Position numbers and translations under genes: made by a program. From the NCBI RefSeq assembly GCF_001189845.1, contig NZ_LFLZ01000015.1, forward strand, positions 81,287 through 145,286: DNA of 64,000 bases. The letters are read 5' to 3'. The stretch comes from Bradyrhizobium tropiciagri (lineage in GTDB: Bacteria > Pseudomonadota > Alphaproteobacteria > Rhizobiales > Xanthobacteraceae). Shown here piece after piece: positions 43,835-52,224 of this stretch. Each line of letters begins with the position of its first letter. Within the stretch, counting starts at the first letter, position 1. Under the pieces are notes generated by a model that made no database searches, was not told the DNA's origin, and worked only from the letters and a program-made list of their open reading frames with translations.

Positions 43835-44314
43835 TCAAGCGGCATCCTGCCGGCCCGCAAGGCTCTTCACGGCTTCGAAAATCTTGGTGTAACCGGTGCA
43901 GCGGCAAAGATTGCCGTCGAGATAGTGCCGGATTTCCGCGTCTGTCGGATGTGGCGTTGTCTTGAAGAGCGCCGTGACCGCCATGATGAACCCGGGCGTG
44001 CAAAAGCCGCACTGCAGGCCTCCATGAAGCACGAACGCCTCCTGGATCGGGGATAGTCCGTCCGGCGGCGTGACGCCCTCGATTGTAGTGACCTCGCGCC
44101 GGTCCACATCGACCGCGAGCGTTGTGCAGCTCGAGATCGGCCCGCCGTCGAGAAGGACCGTGCAAGCGCCGCACACTTCCATGTCGCAGGAACGTTTCGT
44201 TCCCCTGAGGCCCAAACGATCTCGGATGAGGTCGATCAAAAGCATATGGGCCGGGACGTCGACGACGATCGTCTTGCCGTTCAACGAGAAGGAGATCGCC
44301 AATACCTGTGTCAT
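43835..44314 (-). CDS. Nicotinate hydroxylase-type 2Fe-2S subunit (xanthine dehydrogenase family)
   Basis: 159 residues. Small electron-transfer subunit of a molybdenum hydroxylase. The plant-type cluster motif is CDMEVCGACTVLLDGGPISSC; the second cluster motif is CGFCTPGFIMAV with CRCTGYTKI. These match the two-cluster small subunits of three-subunit dehydrogenases. It follows the FAD subunit with an ATGA overlap. In this operon the likely reaction is C6 hydroxylation of nicotinate. Confidence 0.9.
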   Translation of the reverse strand: MTQVLAISFSLNGKTIVVDVPAHMLLIDLIRDRLGLRGTKRSCDMEVCGACTVLLDGGPISSCTTLAVDVDRREVTTIEGVTPPDGLSPIQEAFVLHGGLQCGFCTPGFIMAVTALFKTTPHPTDAEIRHYLDGNLCRCTGYTKIFEAVKSLAGRQDAA

Positions 44315-45186
44315 TTCAGCCAGCTCCCACCGGCGATGACCGCCTCATCGGCGTTACGCAGAAGGAGCACGCCTGCAATGTGACGCTTGTAATCGGCCCC
44401 GCCATGCCGATCGGCGTTGACTTCGAGCTGATCCAAGGCTGCGGGAAGCGCGGTCTCAATCGCCCGACGGGCCTCTGCTACCACTACGTTTCGGAGGGCA
44501 TCCTCGACGGCCGCCAAAGGCTGTGGCCGCGAACCAAGCGCACCGACCCGCACACGGGCGCTCCTGATCGTGCTCCCGCCGGCGTTCAGTGACCAGGCCA
44601 TCGCGACGTTCACGGAAGGCCTCTCACCATGCTTGAACCGACGATAGGTTACGGGTCCCGCGGGCCGCGGGAACACAATCACTCTCAGCAGCTCGTCAGG
44701 TTCGCGCACCGTTTCCATTTCGCTTCGGATAAAATCATCGGCGGGAATTTCACGCGTCCCCCGGGATCCCTCGAGTACCAGTCGTGCGTTGAGGGCCGCG
44801 AGCATCGTCGGCGGATCGGCGTGAGGCTCTCCAAAGCAGAGGTTGCCGCCGATTGTTCCGATGTTCCGGACCCTGATATTTGCCACCTCCGCGCAGAGCG
44901 ATGCCAGCGCCGGCACGTGCTCGCGGATGACGGAATCGTCGCTGATCTTCCTGTGCGTGCAGCGCGCGCCGATCTCGATCTCGTTTATGTCGTTGACGGC
45001 GATGCAATCGAGCCCAGGGATACCCTTGATGTCGATGAGGCGGTCTGCACGGATGACGCGCATTTTCAGCGCGAGCAGCAACTCGGTCCCGCCAGCATAG
45101 AACATGCCGTCGCCGGAATCGCCGACGGCGCGCACGGCGTCGGCGATCGTCGAAGGCCGCTCGAATTGGAAGGGTGACGGCAGCAT
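44311..45186 (-). CDS. Molybdenum hydroxylase FAD-binding subunit
   Basis: 291 residues, CoxM/XdhB-type medium subunit. FAD-binding segments are GDGMFYAGGTELLLALKMRV and ASLCAEVANIRVRNIGTIGG, with NLCFGEPHADPPTMLAAL next. It passes electrons from the 2Fe-2S subunit to FAD and on to an acceptor. It lies between the CoxG-type gene (2-base gap) and the 2Fe-2S gene (ATGA overlap). Confidence 0.9.
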   Translation of the reverse strand: MLPSPFQFERPSTIADAVRAVGDSGDGMFYAGGTELLLALKMRVIRADRLIDIKGIPGLDCIAVNDINEIEIGARCTHRKISDDSVIREHVPALASLCAEVANIRVRNIGTIGGNLCFGEPHADPPTMLAALNARLVLEGSRGTREIPADDFIRSEMETVREPDELLRVIVFPRPAGPVTYRRFKHGERPSVNVAMAWSLNAGGSTIRSARVRVGALGSRPQPLAAVEDALRNVVVAEARRAIETALPAALDQLEVNADRHGGADYKRHIAGVLLLRNADEAVIAGGSWLK

Positions 45187-45188
45187 GA

Positions 45189-45638
45189 TCAGGCCGCACC
45201 CAGCATTTCTTTGAGCCGCTTCTCGAACTCTTCGAAGTTCTGATCGACCCGACGTTTGATGATGCCGAATCCCATTGTCGCAAGCCGGCCCTGCACGTCG
45301 ACTTTCGCGTCCACGGCAAATGTGGAACCAGAACCGGTCTGCGTGACGGTCACATCGAGGACAACCGCCAGCCGCGTTCCTGTGATCTTGTCGCGGCCCG
45401 TAGCGCGGGTGCGCACGTGAGACGGCTCGGTGATCGATTCAACGATGATGTCAGCCGGCACCTCGAGCTTGAAAGGACCGATCTTCTGCTTGACGGTTGC
45501 TTTGTAGGCTGCATGCCGCTGGATTTCCTCGACACTTTCGCACCCGGGAATGCAACTTGATATGCGTGGAACGTCGAGCAGCGTGCTCCAAAGCTGCGCC
45601 GGGGTCGCCGGCACCGCCATTGACATGTTGAATTCCAT
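45189..45638 (-). CDS. CoxG-family SRPBCC protein
   Basis: 149 residues. CoxG proteins are small START/SRPBCC-fold proteins often encoded with molybdenum hydroxylases and thought to aid membrane recruitment or maturation. Family features are MSMAVPATPAQLWSTLLDVP, SSCIPGCESVEEI, KIGPFKLEVPADIIVES and the C-terminal FGIIKRRVDQNFEEFEKRLK. It lies between the large and medium subunit genes with gaps of a few bases. No C-terminal membrane anchor is visible, unlike some CoxG proteins. Confidence 0.85.
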   Translation of the reverse strand: MEFNMSMAVPATPAQLWSTLLDVPRISSCIPGCESVEEIQRHAAYKATVKQKIGPFKLEVPADIIVESITEPSHVRTRATGRDKITGTRLAVVLDVTVTQTGSGSTFAVDAKVDVQGRLATMGFGIIKRRVDQNFEEFEKRLKEMLGAA

Positions 45639-45642
45639 GAAT

Positions 45643-47901
45643 TCAGTTCCTCTTCTGGAGTGCGCGCCACACTTTTTCGGGTGTCATTGGCAGATCGGTT
45701 ATTCGGATGCCGTAGGCGGCGAACAGCGCGTTGGCGATCGCAGGTGCGACCGGCAGGATCGCTCCCTCGCCCATTCCTTTGGCGCCGCCAGGCCCGGGGC
45801 CGTCGCCGTTTTCGACAAGTATCGTGTCGAACGAGGGCGGCACGTCGGAGATCCGCGGGATCGAATAATCGATCGGCGTCGCGTTGACGGGTTGCCCGTC
45901 CTCGAACTCGAGCGCCTCGTGAAGCGCGTGACCGAGCCCCATGACAGCAGCGCCCTCATCCTGGCCTTCCGCAGCGACGCGATTGATCACAAGACCGACG
46001 TCGGCGGCGCTGGCGTACCGAGGCACACGGATCTCGCCGGTTTCCTCATCGACCACGATCTCTGCGAGACCCGCGGATGTCTCCCAGAACAGAGGTGACT
46101 CCGCCAGGGAGCCTTTCTTCGAACGCGGCATGATGGCGCCGCGGCCGACGACTTCTCCCGAATCGACACCCAGGCTGCGGTGAAATATCTGATGGAAAGT
46201 GAGAACTTCTGGACCAGTCGAGACGCCTCCCTCGACGAGTGACAGGCCGTCGCGAGGAAGCTCCCAGACCTCGGCAACCATGTCGAGAATCTGATCGGCT
46301 GCGTCGAGAGCGGCGCTCTCGACAGAGAGGCCGACGACGACGGTCGAGCGGCTCGCGCCGGTACCCCAGTCGTAAGGGGCGACCGCCGTATCCGAGCGCA
46401 GGACGGTGACCGCAGACACCTTCTGCTTCAATGTCTGCGCCGCGATTTGGGCCATCGTCGCGTGCGCACCCTGACCAACCTCGATGCTCGAGACCGAAAC
46501 GAGAATCGACCCATCGATCTTGAGACGCACGATCGCGTTGCTGATCGGCGTATTCGCCGGATCGGTTGCGGCAATCGCCAATCCACGCGCACGGCGGTTG
46601 GAGGGTTTCGCTTCCGGCGCGAACGACCGCGTCACCCGGCCGATCAACTCGCTCATATCCATGTCGAGCGCGCGCAGGTCGGGGCGGATGCGCTCACCAC
46701 GGGAGGCCAGATTCAGCATGCGGAACTCGGTCGGGTCCATGCCGATTGCCGCAGCCACATTGTCCATGTGCGATTCCTTGGCCCAAACCGCCTGAGGGCC
46801 ACCGATTGAGCGGAATGCCGCGCCAGGGACGGTGTTCGTGTAAACCGCACATGCTTCGAGGCGCATGTTCGGCACCACGTATGGCCCCATGATGCGATTC
46901 GCCGATTTCGTGGCGACTGCTGAGCCCGTATCTGAATACGCTCCGCCGTCGAGCAGAAGCCTGGCGCTCTTCGCGAGGATCCGTCCGTTGGCATCGACCG
47001 CGGTTCGAATCGTGATGTCAGCGCCGAGCCTTCGGCAGGTGAGCATCGATTCCGCCATGGATTGAGCGATCCGAACCGGGCGCCGCACCTTCCAGGACGC
47101 GGCGGCGACCAACGGTTCGATCTTGACGGATGCCTTGCCGCCGAATCCCCCGCCAACAAACGGGACGATCACGCGGACCTTGGCCAGCGCCAGGCCAAAC
47201 AGCCTGGACAGGACCTTCTGAACCGCGGTCGGCGTCTGCGCACCTGCCCAGACCGTCAGGGAGTCTCCATGGAAGTCGGCGATGACCGCGTGCGGCTCCA
47301 TCGCGAAATGCGAGATCGCCGGAAAAGTGAAGTGGTCTTCGTGAACGTACGCCGCGACCGCCTCCGCAGCGTCAACATCTCCAACGTTGTTCCTGTAAGT
47401 GTGAAAGATGTTGCTGCTCGGTGTCGGCCTGGCGCCGCCCTTGAAGTAGAAGTCTTCGAGGTTTTCGTGATGTTCATGGATGAGCGCCGCATCCGCCATC
47501 ATCGCTGCACGGATGGTCGTTGCATGAGGGATTTCGTCGTACGCGATGTCGACAAGCTCCGCGGCGGCTTCGGCGATCTCGACGGTCTCGGCGATCACCA
47601 CGGCGACCGGCTCGCCCACATACCGGACTCGGTCGATTGCCATGATCGGCCGGTCCTTGAGCACGACCCCCCAGCAACCGAACGAGACGACATCCGCTCC
47701 GATGAGCACGTCGACGACGCCGGGCACGGACCTGGCAACGCTCGCGTCAATCGACGAGACGCGCGCGTGAGTAGCCGGCGAACGAACCACAAAGCCGTGC
47801 AGCATCGCCGGGATCACGAGGTCGGTAACGTATTCTGCCCGCCCCGTAACCTTCTCGATGAGGTCGGGTCGTACGGCACTCATGCTGTCAGTCACCGACA
47901 T
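45643..47901 (-). CDS. Molybdopterin-binding large subunit, probable nicotinate hydroxylase
   Basis: About 752 residues from MSVTDSMSAVRPDLIEKVTG. Catalytic subunit of a xanthine-dehydrogenase-type enzyme binding the molybdopterin cofactor. Family features: RAEYVTDLVIPAMLHGFVVR, the YDEIPH region, VGGGFGGKASVKIEPLVAAA, GAAFRSIGGPQAVWAKESHM, and the C-terminal GAKGMGEGAILPVAPAIANA with the catalytic Glu in GEG. It is the first gene of the operon, so the upstream palindromes likely control the whole pathway. Unlike Pseudomonas NicB it has no cytochrome c extension; FAD and 2Fe-2S subunits serve instead. Confidence 0.88.
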   Translation of the reverse strand: MSVTDSMSAVRPDLIEKVTGRAEYVTDLVIPAMLHGFVVRSPATHARVSSIDASVARSVPGVVDVLIGADVVSFGCWGVVLKDRPIMAIDRVRYVGEPVAVVIAETVEIAEAAAELVDIAYDEIPHATTIRAAMMADAALIHEHHENLEDFYFKGGARPTPSSNIFHTYRNNVGDVDAAEAVAAYVHEDHFTFPAISHFAMEPHAVIADFHGDSLTVWAGAQTPTAVQKVLSRLFGLALAKVRVIVPFVGGGFGGKASVKIEPLVAAASWKVRRPVRIAQSMAESMLTCRRLGADITIRTAVDANGRILAKSARLLLDGGAYSDTGSAVATKSANRIMGPYVVPNMRLEACAVYTNTVPGAAFRSIGGPQAVWAKESHMDNVAAAIGMDPTEFRMLNLASRGERIRPDLRALDMDMSELIGRVTRSFAPEAKPSNRRARGLAIAATDPANTPISNAIVRLKIDGSILVSVSSIEVGQGAHATMAQIAAQTLKQKVSAVTVLRSDTAVAPYDWGTGASRSTVVVGLSVESAALDAADQILDMVAEVWELPRDGLSLVEGGVSTGPEVLTFHQIFHRSLGVDSGEVVGRGAIMPRSKKGSLAESPLFWETSAGLAEIVVDEETGEIRVPRYASAADVGLVINRVAAEGQDEGAAVMGLGHALHEALEFEDGQPVNATPIDYSIPRISDVPPSFDTILVENGDGPGPGGAKGMGEGAILPVAPAIANALFAAYGIRITDLPMTPEKVWRALQKRN

Positions 47902-47992
47902 GCTCGGGTCCGGGGTGCGAGGTCGCCGCCGATGGTCAGAAAGCCTGCGCGGCTCCTCCCAGGGGGCAATCCTCAACCCCTACCCCATCTAT

Positions 47993-48027
47993 CACTCGTA
48001 TGCAAGTGCTACACTTGTACACAAGTG
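47993..48027. promoter_or_regulatory. Tandem palindromic operators between nicotinate operon and MarR gene
   Basis: Two 16-base sites, CACTCGTATGCAAGTG (47993-48008) and CACTTGTACACAAGTG (48012-48027), match at 13 of 16 positions. The second is a perfect 7+2+7 palindrome. Their centres are 19 bases apart, close to two helical turns. A third near-copy, TGTACACAAATGAT (48091-48104), lies beyond them at the first possible MarR starts. The position between divergent genes and the inverted repeats fit MarR-family binding. Confidence 0.72.
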
Positions 48028-48068
48028 ATACCGGCCCACCGGACGGATAGGGCTCGCGGTCAGACGGC

Positions 48069-48650
48069 ATGGATTCTTGGGGTCAACGAATGTACACAAA
48101 TGATCAACTCGGGACTCCCGAGGGCGAGCAATCAGCTTTGTTCAAGCCGAGCCACGGCCAAGTGCCGCAAAGGGACGATATCGTGCAACCGAAAACCAAG
48201 ACGGCTCTGACCGAGAAGCCGAAAGAGGCCGCACAGTCTTACAGGTTGGACGATGCACCAGGATTCCTGTTGCGCGTCGCGCTCCGTACCCACACATCGA
48301 TCTTTGTCGCGAAAATGATCGAAGAACTGACCCCACCCCAATTCTCGACGTTGGCAAAACTGAGGGAAGTCGGATCATGTTCTCAAAATCACCTGGGACG
48401 ACTGATCCACTATGATTCAGCAACGATCACTGGCGTCATCAATCGCCTCAAATCGCGCGGGCTGATCAAGAGCTCCAAGGATCCTTTGGACCCACGACGA
48501 CGGCAGATCGAATTAACGGACAAAGGGAGGCGGACGGCGGACGCTGCCATCGAGACCATTGGTGAGATTTCCGGCGAGACATTTGCCCCCTTGACCAGGG
48601 AAGAATTTCGGACTCTGACCGAGATCCTCAAGAAAATCATACGCCGCTGA
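48069..48650 (+). CDS. MarR-family regulator of the nicotinate operon (NicR-like)
   Basis: Up to 193 residues. The MarR winged helix spans the centre: LTPPQFSTLAKLREVGSCSQ, recognition helix DSATITGVINRLKSRGLIKS and wing DPLDPRRRQIELTDKG. The start is uncertain. ATG at 48069 or 48090 gives a 38-residue or shorter N-terminal extension without clear fold. A GTG at 48183, with GGGA seven bases upstream, gives a standard 155-residue MarR protein. With the GTG start, all three operator-like sites would lie upstream of the gene. It likely represses the operon and itself until a pathway compound binds. Confidence 0.8.
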   Translation: MDSWGQRMYTNDQLGTPEGEQSALFKPSHGQVPQRDDIVQPKTKTALTEKPKEAAQSYRLDDAPGFLLRVALRTHTSIFVAKMIEELTPPQFSTLAKLREVGSCSQNHLGRLIHYDSATITGVINRLKSRGLIKSSKDPLDPRRRQIELTDKGRRTADAAIETIGEISGETFAPLTREEFRTLTEILKKIIRR

Positions 48651-48712
48651 GCCCCACAGCGCTGAGCCGGCCGACAAGCTAATCCCGTAAACGCTTCAGC
48701 CGCCGCCAAGCG

Positions 48713-48740
48713 AAAAAAATGGCCCGGCAAGAGCCGGGCC
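48713..48740. terminator. Bidirectional-type intrinsic terminator after the MarR gene
   Basis: The stem GGCCCGGC (48721-48728) / GCCGGGCC (48733-48740) has an AAGA loop. A seven-base A run lies at 48713-48719, so on the minus strand the stem is followed by ATTTTTTT, a standard terminator. On the plus strand only AAGTATAG follows. It probably ends the transcript of the minus-strand gene at 49075 and may also slow read-through from the MarR gene. Confidence 0.72.
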
Positions 48741-49074
48741 AAGTATAGGGAGGAAGCGAAGGATGGGGATCCTTCGCAAACGCCGAACGCGGATCTCGAT
48801 CGAAGACAGCCCAACGAACGATCTCAGCGAACAGAACTATCCGGTATGCCGCGCCGCATTTTGTGCTGAAGAAGACGGAACTACGCTAGTTTCCGGCATT
48901 TTCGCGTGACAGAGTTGGGACAAGCCACATCGGCGCGCGCACCATGCTGCATAGACCAGCCAGCTTGTCTGCAGCCGACGACGACACGATCACAACAATT
49001 GATGGAGTCCATCACTGGCCATCTACCGAATGGCTTTCGTCGCACGATCGATCGACGCCGTCCCCGAAGTGCGG

Positions 49075-49398
49075 CTATCCCGCGCGTCTGCGCAGGGTCC
49101 GGACAATTTTTGTCCTGAAGCGCGCGAGATCAAATAGCAATCTGGGTGCTCTCCTGATCGCAATCGCTTTACCCACGATCGCGAGCCGCAGAACGCGGAC
49201 CAATCTAGCCAGGCCCAATTCCATGAATGCCTGCCGGACATGTGGCTGGTTGGCGATCGAAAGCATATTGTTCGCTACAACGATGGACGATCTGAGCTCG
49301 GGTTTCTTCTGCAGAACAAAGTCTCGGCATGCTGCCGCGAACTCCTGCTCCTGAGCGCTCAAGGATATGCTGAAGACAGTTCGATTATCCTCCGCCAT
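49075..49398 (-). CDS. Hypothetical protein
   Basis: 107 residues from MAEDNRTVFSISLSAQEQEF. It continues as helices AAACRDFVLQKKPELRSSIV and NQPHVRQAFMELGLARLVRV, with a basic end. The frame extends 74 codons upstream in unlikely composition. The initiation signal is weak; the terminator about 330 bases downstream on the same strand is some support. No family recognised. Confidence 0.42.
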   Translation of the reverse strand: MAEDNRTVFSISLSAQEQEFAAACRDFVLQKKPELRSSIVVANNMLSIANQPHVRQAFMELGLARLVRVLRLAIVGKAIAIRRAPRLLFDLARFRTKIVRTLRRRAG

Positions 49399-49923
49399 AT
49401 TCAATTGCCCCCGAGCGATCGCACGGCGCGGCCTTCCGTCTTTCGACCTCACAGCCTGCGCGGCCTGGCTTTCGCCTTCCAATCGGCAACACGTCCGTGC
49501 CGACTTTCTGCGAAATTGTTCCTTGGTAGCATTGGAGGTCGCGGCATTTTCTGGCGAAAACCCTCGCGGACAGCCTTGAAAGCGCGATCGGTGGAGCCGA
49601 TTGACGCAGCAACGCGGCATTTTCTACCGTCGAAGCGGTGCCCGGTCTGACACCCTAAGACGCGTCTTGTCGCGGCAGCTCCCTGCGTTGAGCCTTCCGG
49701 CTGCTTTCCCCATTGCGGAGCCCGACGATGGCCAGCCGTGACAGTCATCAGATCCTCGTCCCGGGAATGGACGAGGCTAACCCGCAGGATCGGATTCTCG
49801 CGTCCTCATGTTAGTTTTCGGTGACGAGCATTTCCCGGGGCGCTATCTTGACCCGGACTCAGGCGAGCCCCTTATCTCCGCCTCCTGAATTGCGGGAACC
49901 GTAGCCACTAACGAGCGAATTCC
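49399..49923. other. Intergenic region upstream of the AraC gene
   Basis: About 525 bases without a convincing gene. It should contain the AraC-gene promoter in its right part. I see no clear repeats or RNA gene. Frames on both strands lack start signals. Confidence 0.4.
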
Positions 49924-50787
49924 ATGAGCATGTTATCCACGTCCGAAATGGATCCTGGTCTTGCTAGAATGAATTTGCCCGAGCTTCGGATCAACTACGA
50001 TCCGATTGATCCGGATCAGTTCGATCGACCGATCACCTCATTCTGCATCGAAACCGGCGAAGACAACGACGAGCTTCCGCTCCACTCACACAAGAAAGGG
50101 CAACTCGTTGTCGCTTCACATGGATCGGTGATGTGTCGTGCCCCCGGCGGACTATGGATCGTTCCGCCGCAGGGTGCCGTGTGGATACCGGCCGGCGTCA
50201 TGCACAGCAATTGCGTCTCGGACAATGGAAAGGTCTACGTCGTCTTCATCGATCCGCAGGCGAGTACGCTTCCGAGCACGTGCTGCACATTCACGATATC
50301 GTCGCTCGTTCGTGAACTGATACATCGGCTCTCCGTCTTTCCTCCCCTGTATCCGGTCGACGGGCCGACCAGCCGGCTCGGACGCGTGCTACTCGACGAA
50401 TTGGTGCAGATGTCCAGCGAACAGATGTACTTGCCCATCTCCACCGACAGGCGACTTCAGCATCTCGCGGCATCGCTGCTCCATGACCCCGGCGATCGCA
50501 GCACAATCGACGAACTAGCGACCAGATATGCGATGAGTGTCCGGACCTTCGCCCGCCTGGTGCTGAAGGAAACCGGGATGACGTTCGGACGCTGGCGACA
50601 GCGCCTTCACATCCTCGTCGCACTGCAGAGGCTGTCTGCGGGATCTTCCGTTCAGGCCGTCTCGCTCGATCTGGGCTATGAGACCCCCAGCGCCTTCATA
50701 ACCATGTTCAAGAAGGCAATGGGCAAGAGCCCGCGCCGCTTCCTTGCCGAGCGATCCAGCTTCGTAGGCCGTGAGCCCTTGGCTTGA
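49924..50787 (+). CDS. AraC-family transcriptional regulator
   Basis: 287 residues. The N-terminal half is a cupin-like sensor domain (DELPLHSHKKGQLVVASHGS, PPQGAVWIPAGVMHSNCVS). The C-terminal half has the two AraC helix-turn-helices: STIDELATRYAMSVRTFARL and VQAVSLDLGYETPSAFITMF, followed by KKAMGKSPRRF. The single gene is divergent to nothing, but it faces the catabolic cluster to its right, whose last gene ends 60 bases away. It probably controls that cluster in response to its substrate; this is inference from position. Confidence 0.85.
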   Translation: MSMLSTSEMDPGLARMNLPELRINYDPIDPDQFDRPITSFCIETGEDNDELPLHSHKKGQLVVASHGSVMCRAPGGLWIVPPQGAVWIPAGVMHSNCVSDNGKVYVVFIDPQASTLPSTCCTFTISSLVRELIHRLSVFPPLYPVDGPTSRLGRVLLDELVQMSSEQMYLPISTDRRLQHLAASLLHDPGDRSTIDELATRYAMSVRTFARLVLKETGMTFGRWRQRLHILVALQRLSAGSSVQAVSLDLGYETPSAFITMFKKAMGKSPRRFLAERSSFVGREPLA

Positions 50788-50850
50788 AGACCTTCGCCCG
50801 GGGACGCTGGCCCCAACATCGCCCGCTGGGGCCGCAGCTCGCGGCGTCTC

Positions 50851-52083
50851 CTATCGCGAGTTGAATGGGACGAGAGGGTATTGGAGCGCAGCTTCGGCGA
50901 CCGACTGCGGCGCCACCACGCGAGGCTTCCCGTTCTGCCCTTGAAGGATGGTCACGTCGCTGCCCATATTCTGGCCATTGGCGTCGAACTTGATCTTGCC
51001 GCTGGACATCAGGATCGGCGTCATGTCCGTTCCTTTAAGCGCGGTATGGATCGCAGCGGACTCGGAAGAACCGGCGCGGCTTACGGCGTCCGCAACAATC
51101 TGAACAGCTTCAAAGGCACAACCTGAATTCCCGTCGACCCAGTCATTTGGATAATCGGACGCGAATCGCTTCAGGATCGCCGCGGCGTCGGGCGCTTTCG
51201 GATTGTACCACAGGGTCGAGAGTATCGCGCCGTCGCCGTACTTGCCCAACGCGTCATAGTACGCCTTGTCCTGCACGCCATTCGAGTTGGGTGAGAAGAT
51301 CATTTTGGGATTCCACCCCTGCTTGGTGCATTCCCGAATGATCATGATGGCGTCGTTGACACGCGTCACGGAGACCAACGCGTCCGCGCCTGACGCTTTG
51401 GCTTTTGCAACCTCGACCGAAAGATCCTTGGCTCTTTCATCGTATGGAATGTACTCGGCAATCCTGAGGGGCACTTCGACCTCCTTCCAGGCCTGATCGA
51501 TGCTCGCCGCGGTCGACTGTCCCATCGCATTGTTGAGGTGCATGACGGCGGCGCTTGTTGGAGCGTCCTTGATCGAGGACAGGAGTGACTTCAGCTCCAT
51601 GAGGGACTTCCTGACGATTGTCAGGGACGTCGGATAATACCTGAACACCTCGGTGAATCCTTGAGAGGTCACCTGGGTCGCGCTCGCGATGTGAACGACC
51701 ATAGGCACTTTTGCGGCTTCTGCGGCCTGAAGCGCGGAGATGGTTGCTCCGGAATCCCACGCGCCGATAAGTACCGTGCACCCCTGCCTGATCAGGTTCT
51801 CGGCGGCAATCCGTCCGTTCTCCGGCCGACTTTGCGTGTCCGCATGGATGATCTGCAGCTCTATACCGAACTTCTCCTTTGCGAATTTTGCACCGACATC
51901 GATGCCGCGCACGCAAGCCTGCCCCGGAAACGCCAGGACGCCACTGCTCGGATTGATTGCACCGACGCGGACCTTGGCCGGGGTGGCCGCCCTTGACTGC
52001 CACGATGCGAACCCGATGGCGGCGCCAATTCCGCTACCGATCAAGGACCGGCGGGTCAAACCGCTTTCGCTGTGCTTTCTCAT
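50851..52083 (-). CDS. Branched-chain amino-acid-type ABC transporter substrate-binding protein
   Basis: 410 residues. A Tat-type signal is visible in MRKHSESGLTRRSLIGSGIG followed by AAIGFASWQSRAATPAK. The mature part is a type I periplasmic-binding fold of the LivK class: VRVGAINPSSGVLAFPGQAC, ADTQSRPENGRIAAENLIRQ, GAWDSGATISALQAAEAAKV and YIPYDERAKDLSVEVAKAKA. The start is set by GGGGGAACTAC before the ATG. It lies far from its probable partners LivHMGF at 57.9-61.3 kb, in the same gene cluster. Proteins of this group often bind aromatic acids rather than amino acids. Confidence 0.87.
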   Translation of the reverse strand: MRKHSESGLTRRSLIGSGIGAAIGFASWQSRAATPAKVRVGAINPSSGVLAFPGQACVRGIDVGAKFAKEKFGIELQIIHADTQSRPENGRIAAENLIRQGCTVLIGAWDSGATISALQAAEAAKVPMVVHIASATQVTSQGFTEVFRYYPTSLTIVRKSLMELKSLLSSIKDAPTSAAVMHLNNAMGQSTAASIDQAWKEVEVPLRIAEYIPYDERAKDLSVEVAKAKASGADALVSVTRVNDAIMIIRECTKQGWNPKMIFSPNSNGVQDKAYYDALGKYGDGAILSTLWYNPKAPDAAAILKRFASDYPNDWVDGNSGCAFEAVQIVADAVSRAGSSESAAIHTALKGTDMTPILMSSGKIKFDANGQNMGSDVTILQGQNGKPRVVAPQSVAEAALQYPLVPFNSR

Positions 52084-52224
52084 GTAGTTCCCCCTTTTTG
52101 GTTGGCTGCAAGAATATCGATGCGGTCTGACAGGCGCGCTCAACGAACAGTGAGGCGAATCGCGCCAGGGACGTGCAGTCGCGCTCGGCGCGCTTCACGA
52201 GATGCGCCGCCCGCGTGATTTGGC

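Noticed and set aside
45643..47901. Naming the large hydroxylase subunit nicB or the small one nicA
   Set aside because: The subunit layout differs from NicAB (no cytochrome c part, separate FAD subunit), so those symbols would mislead.
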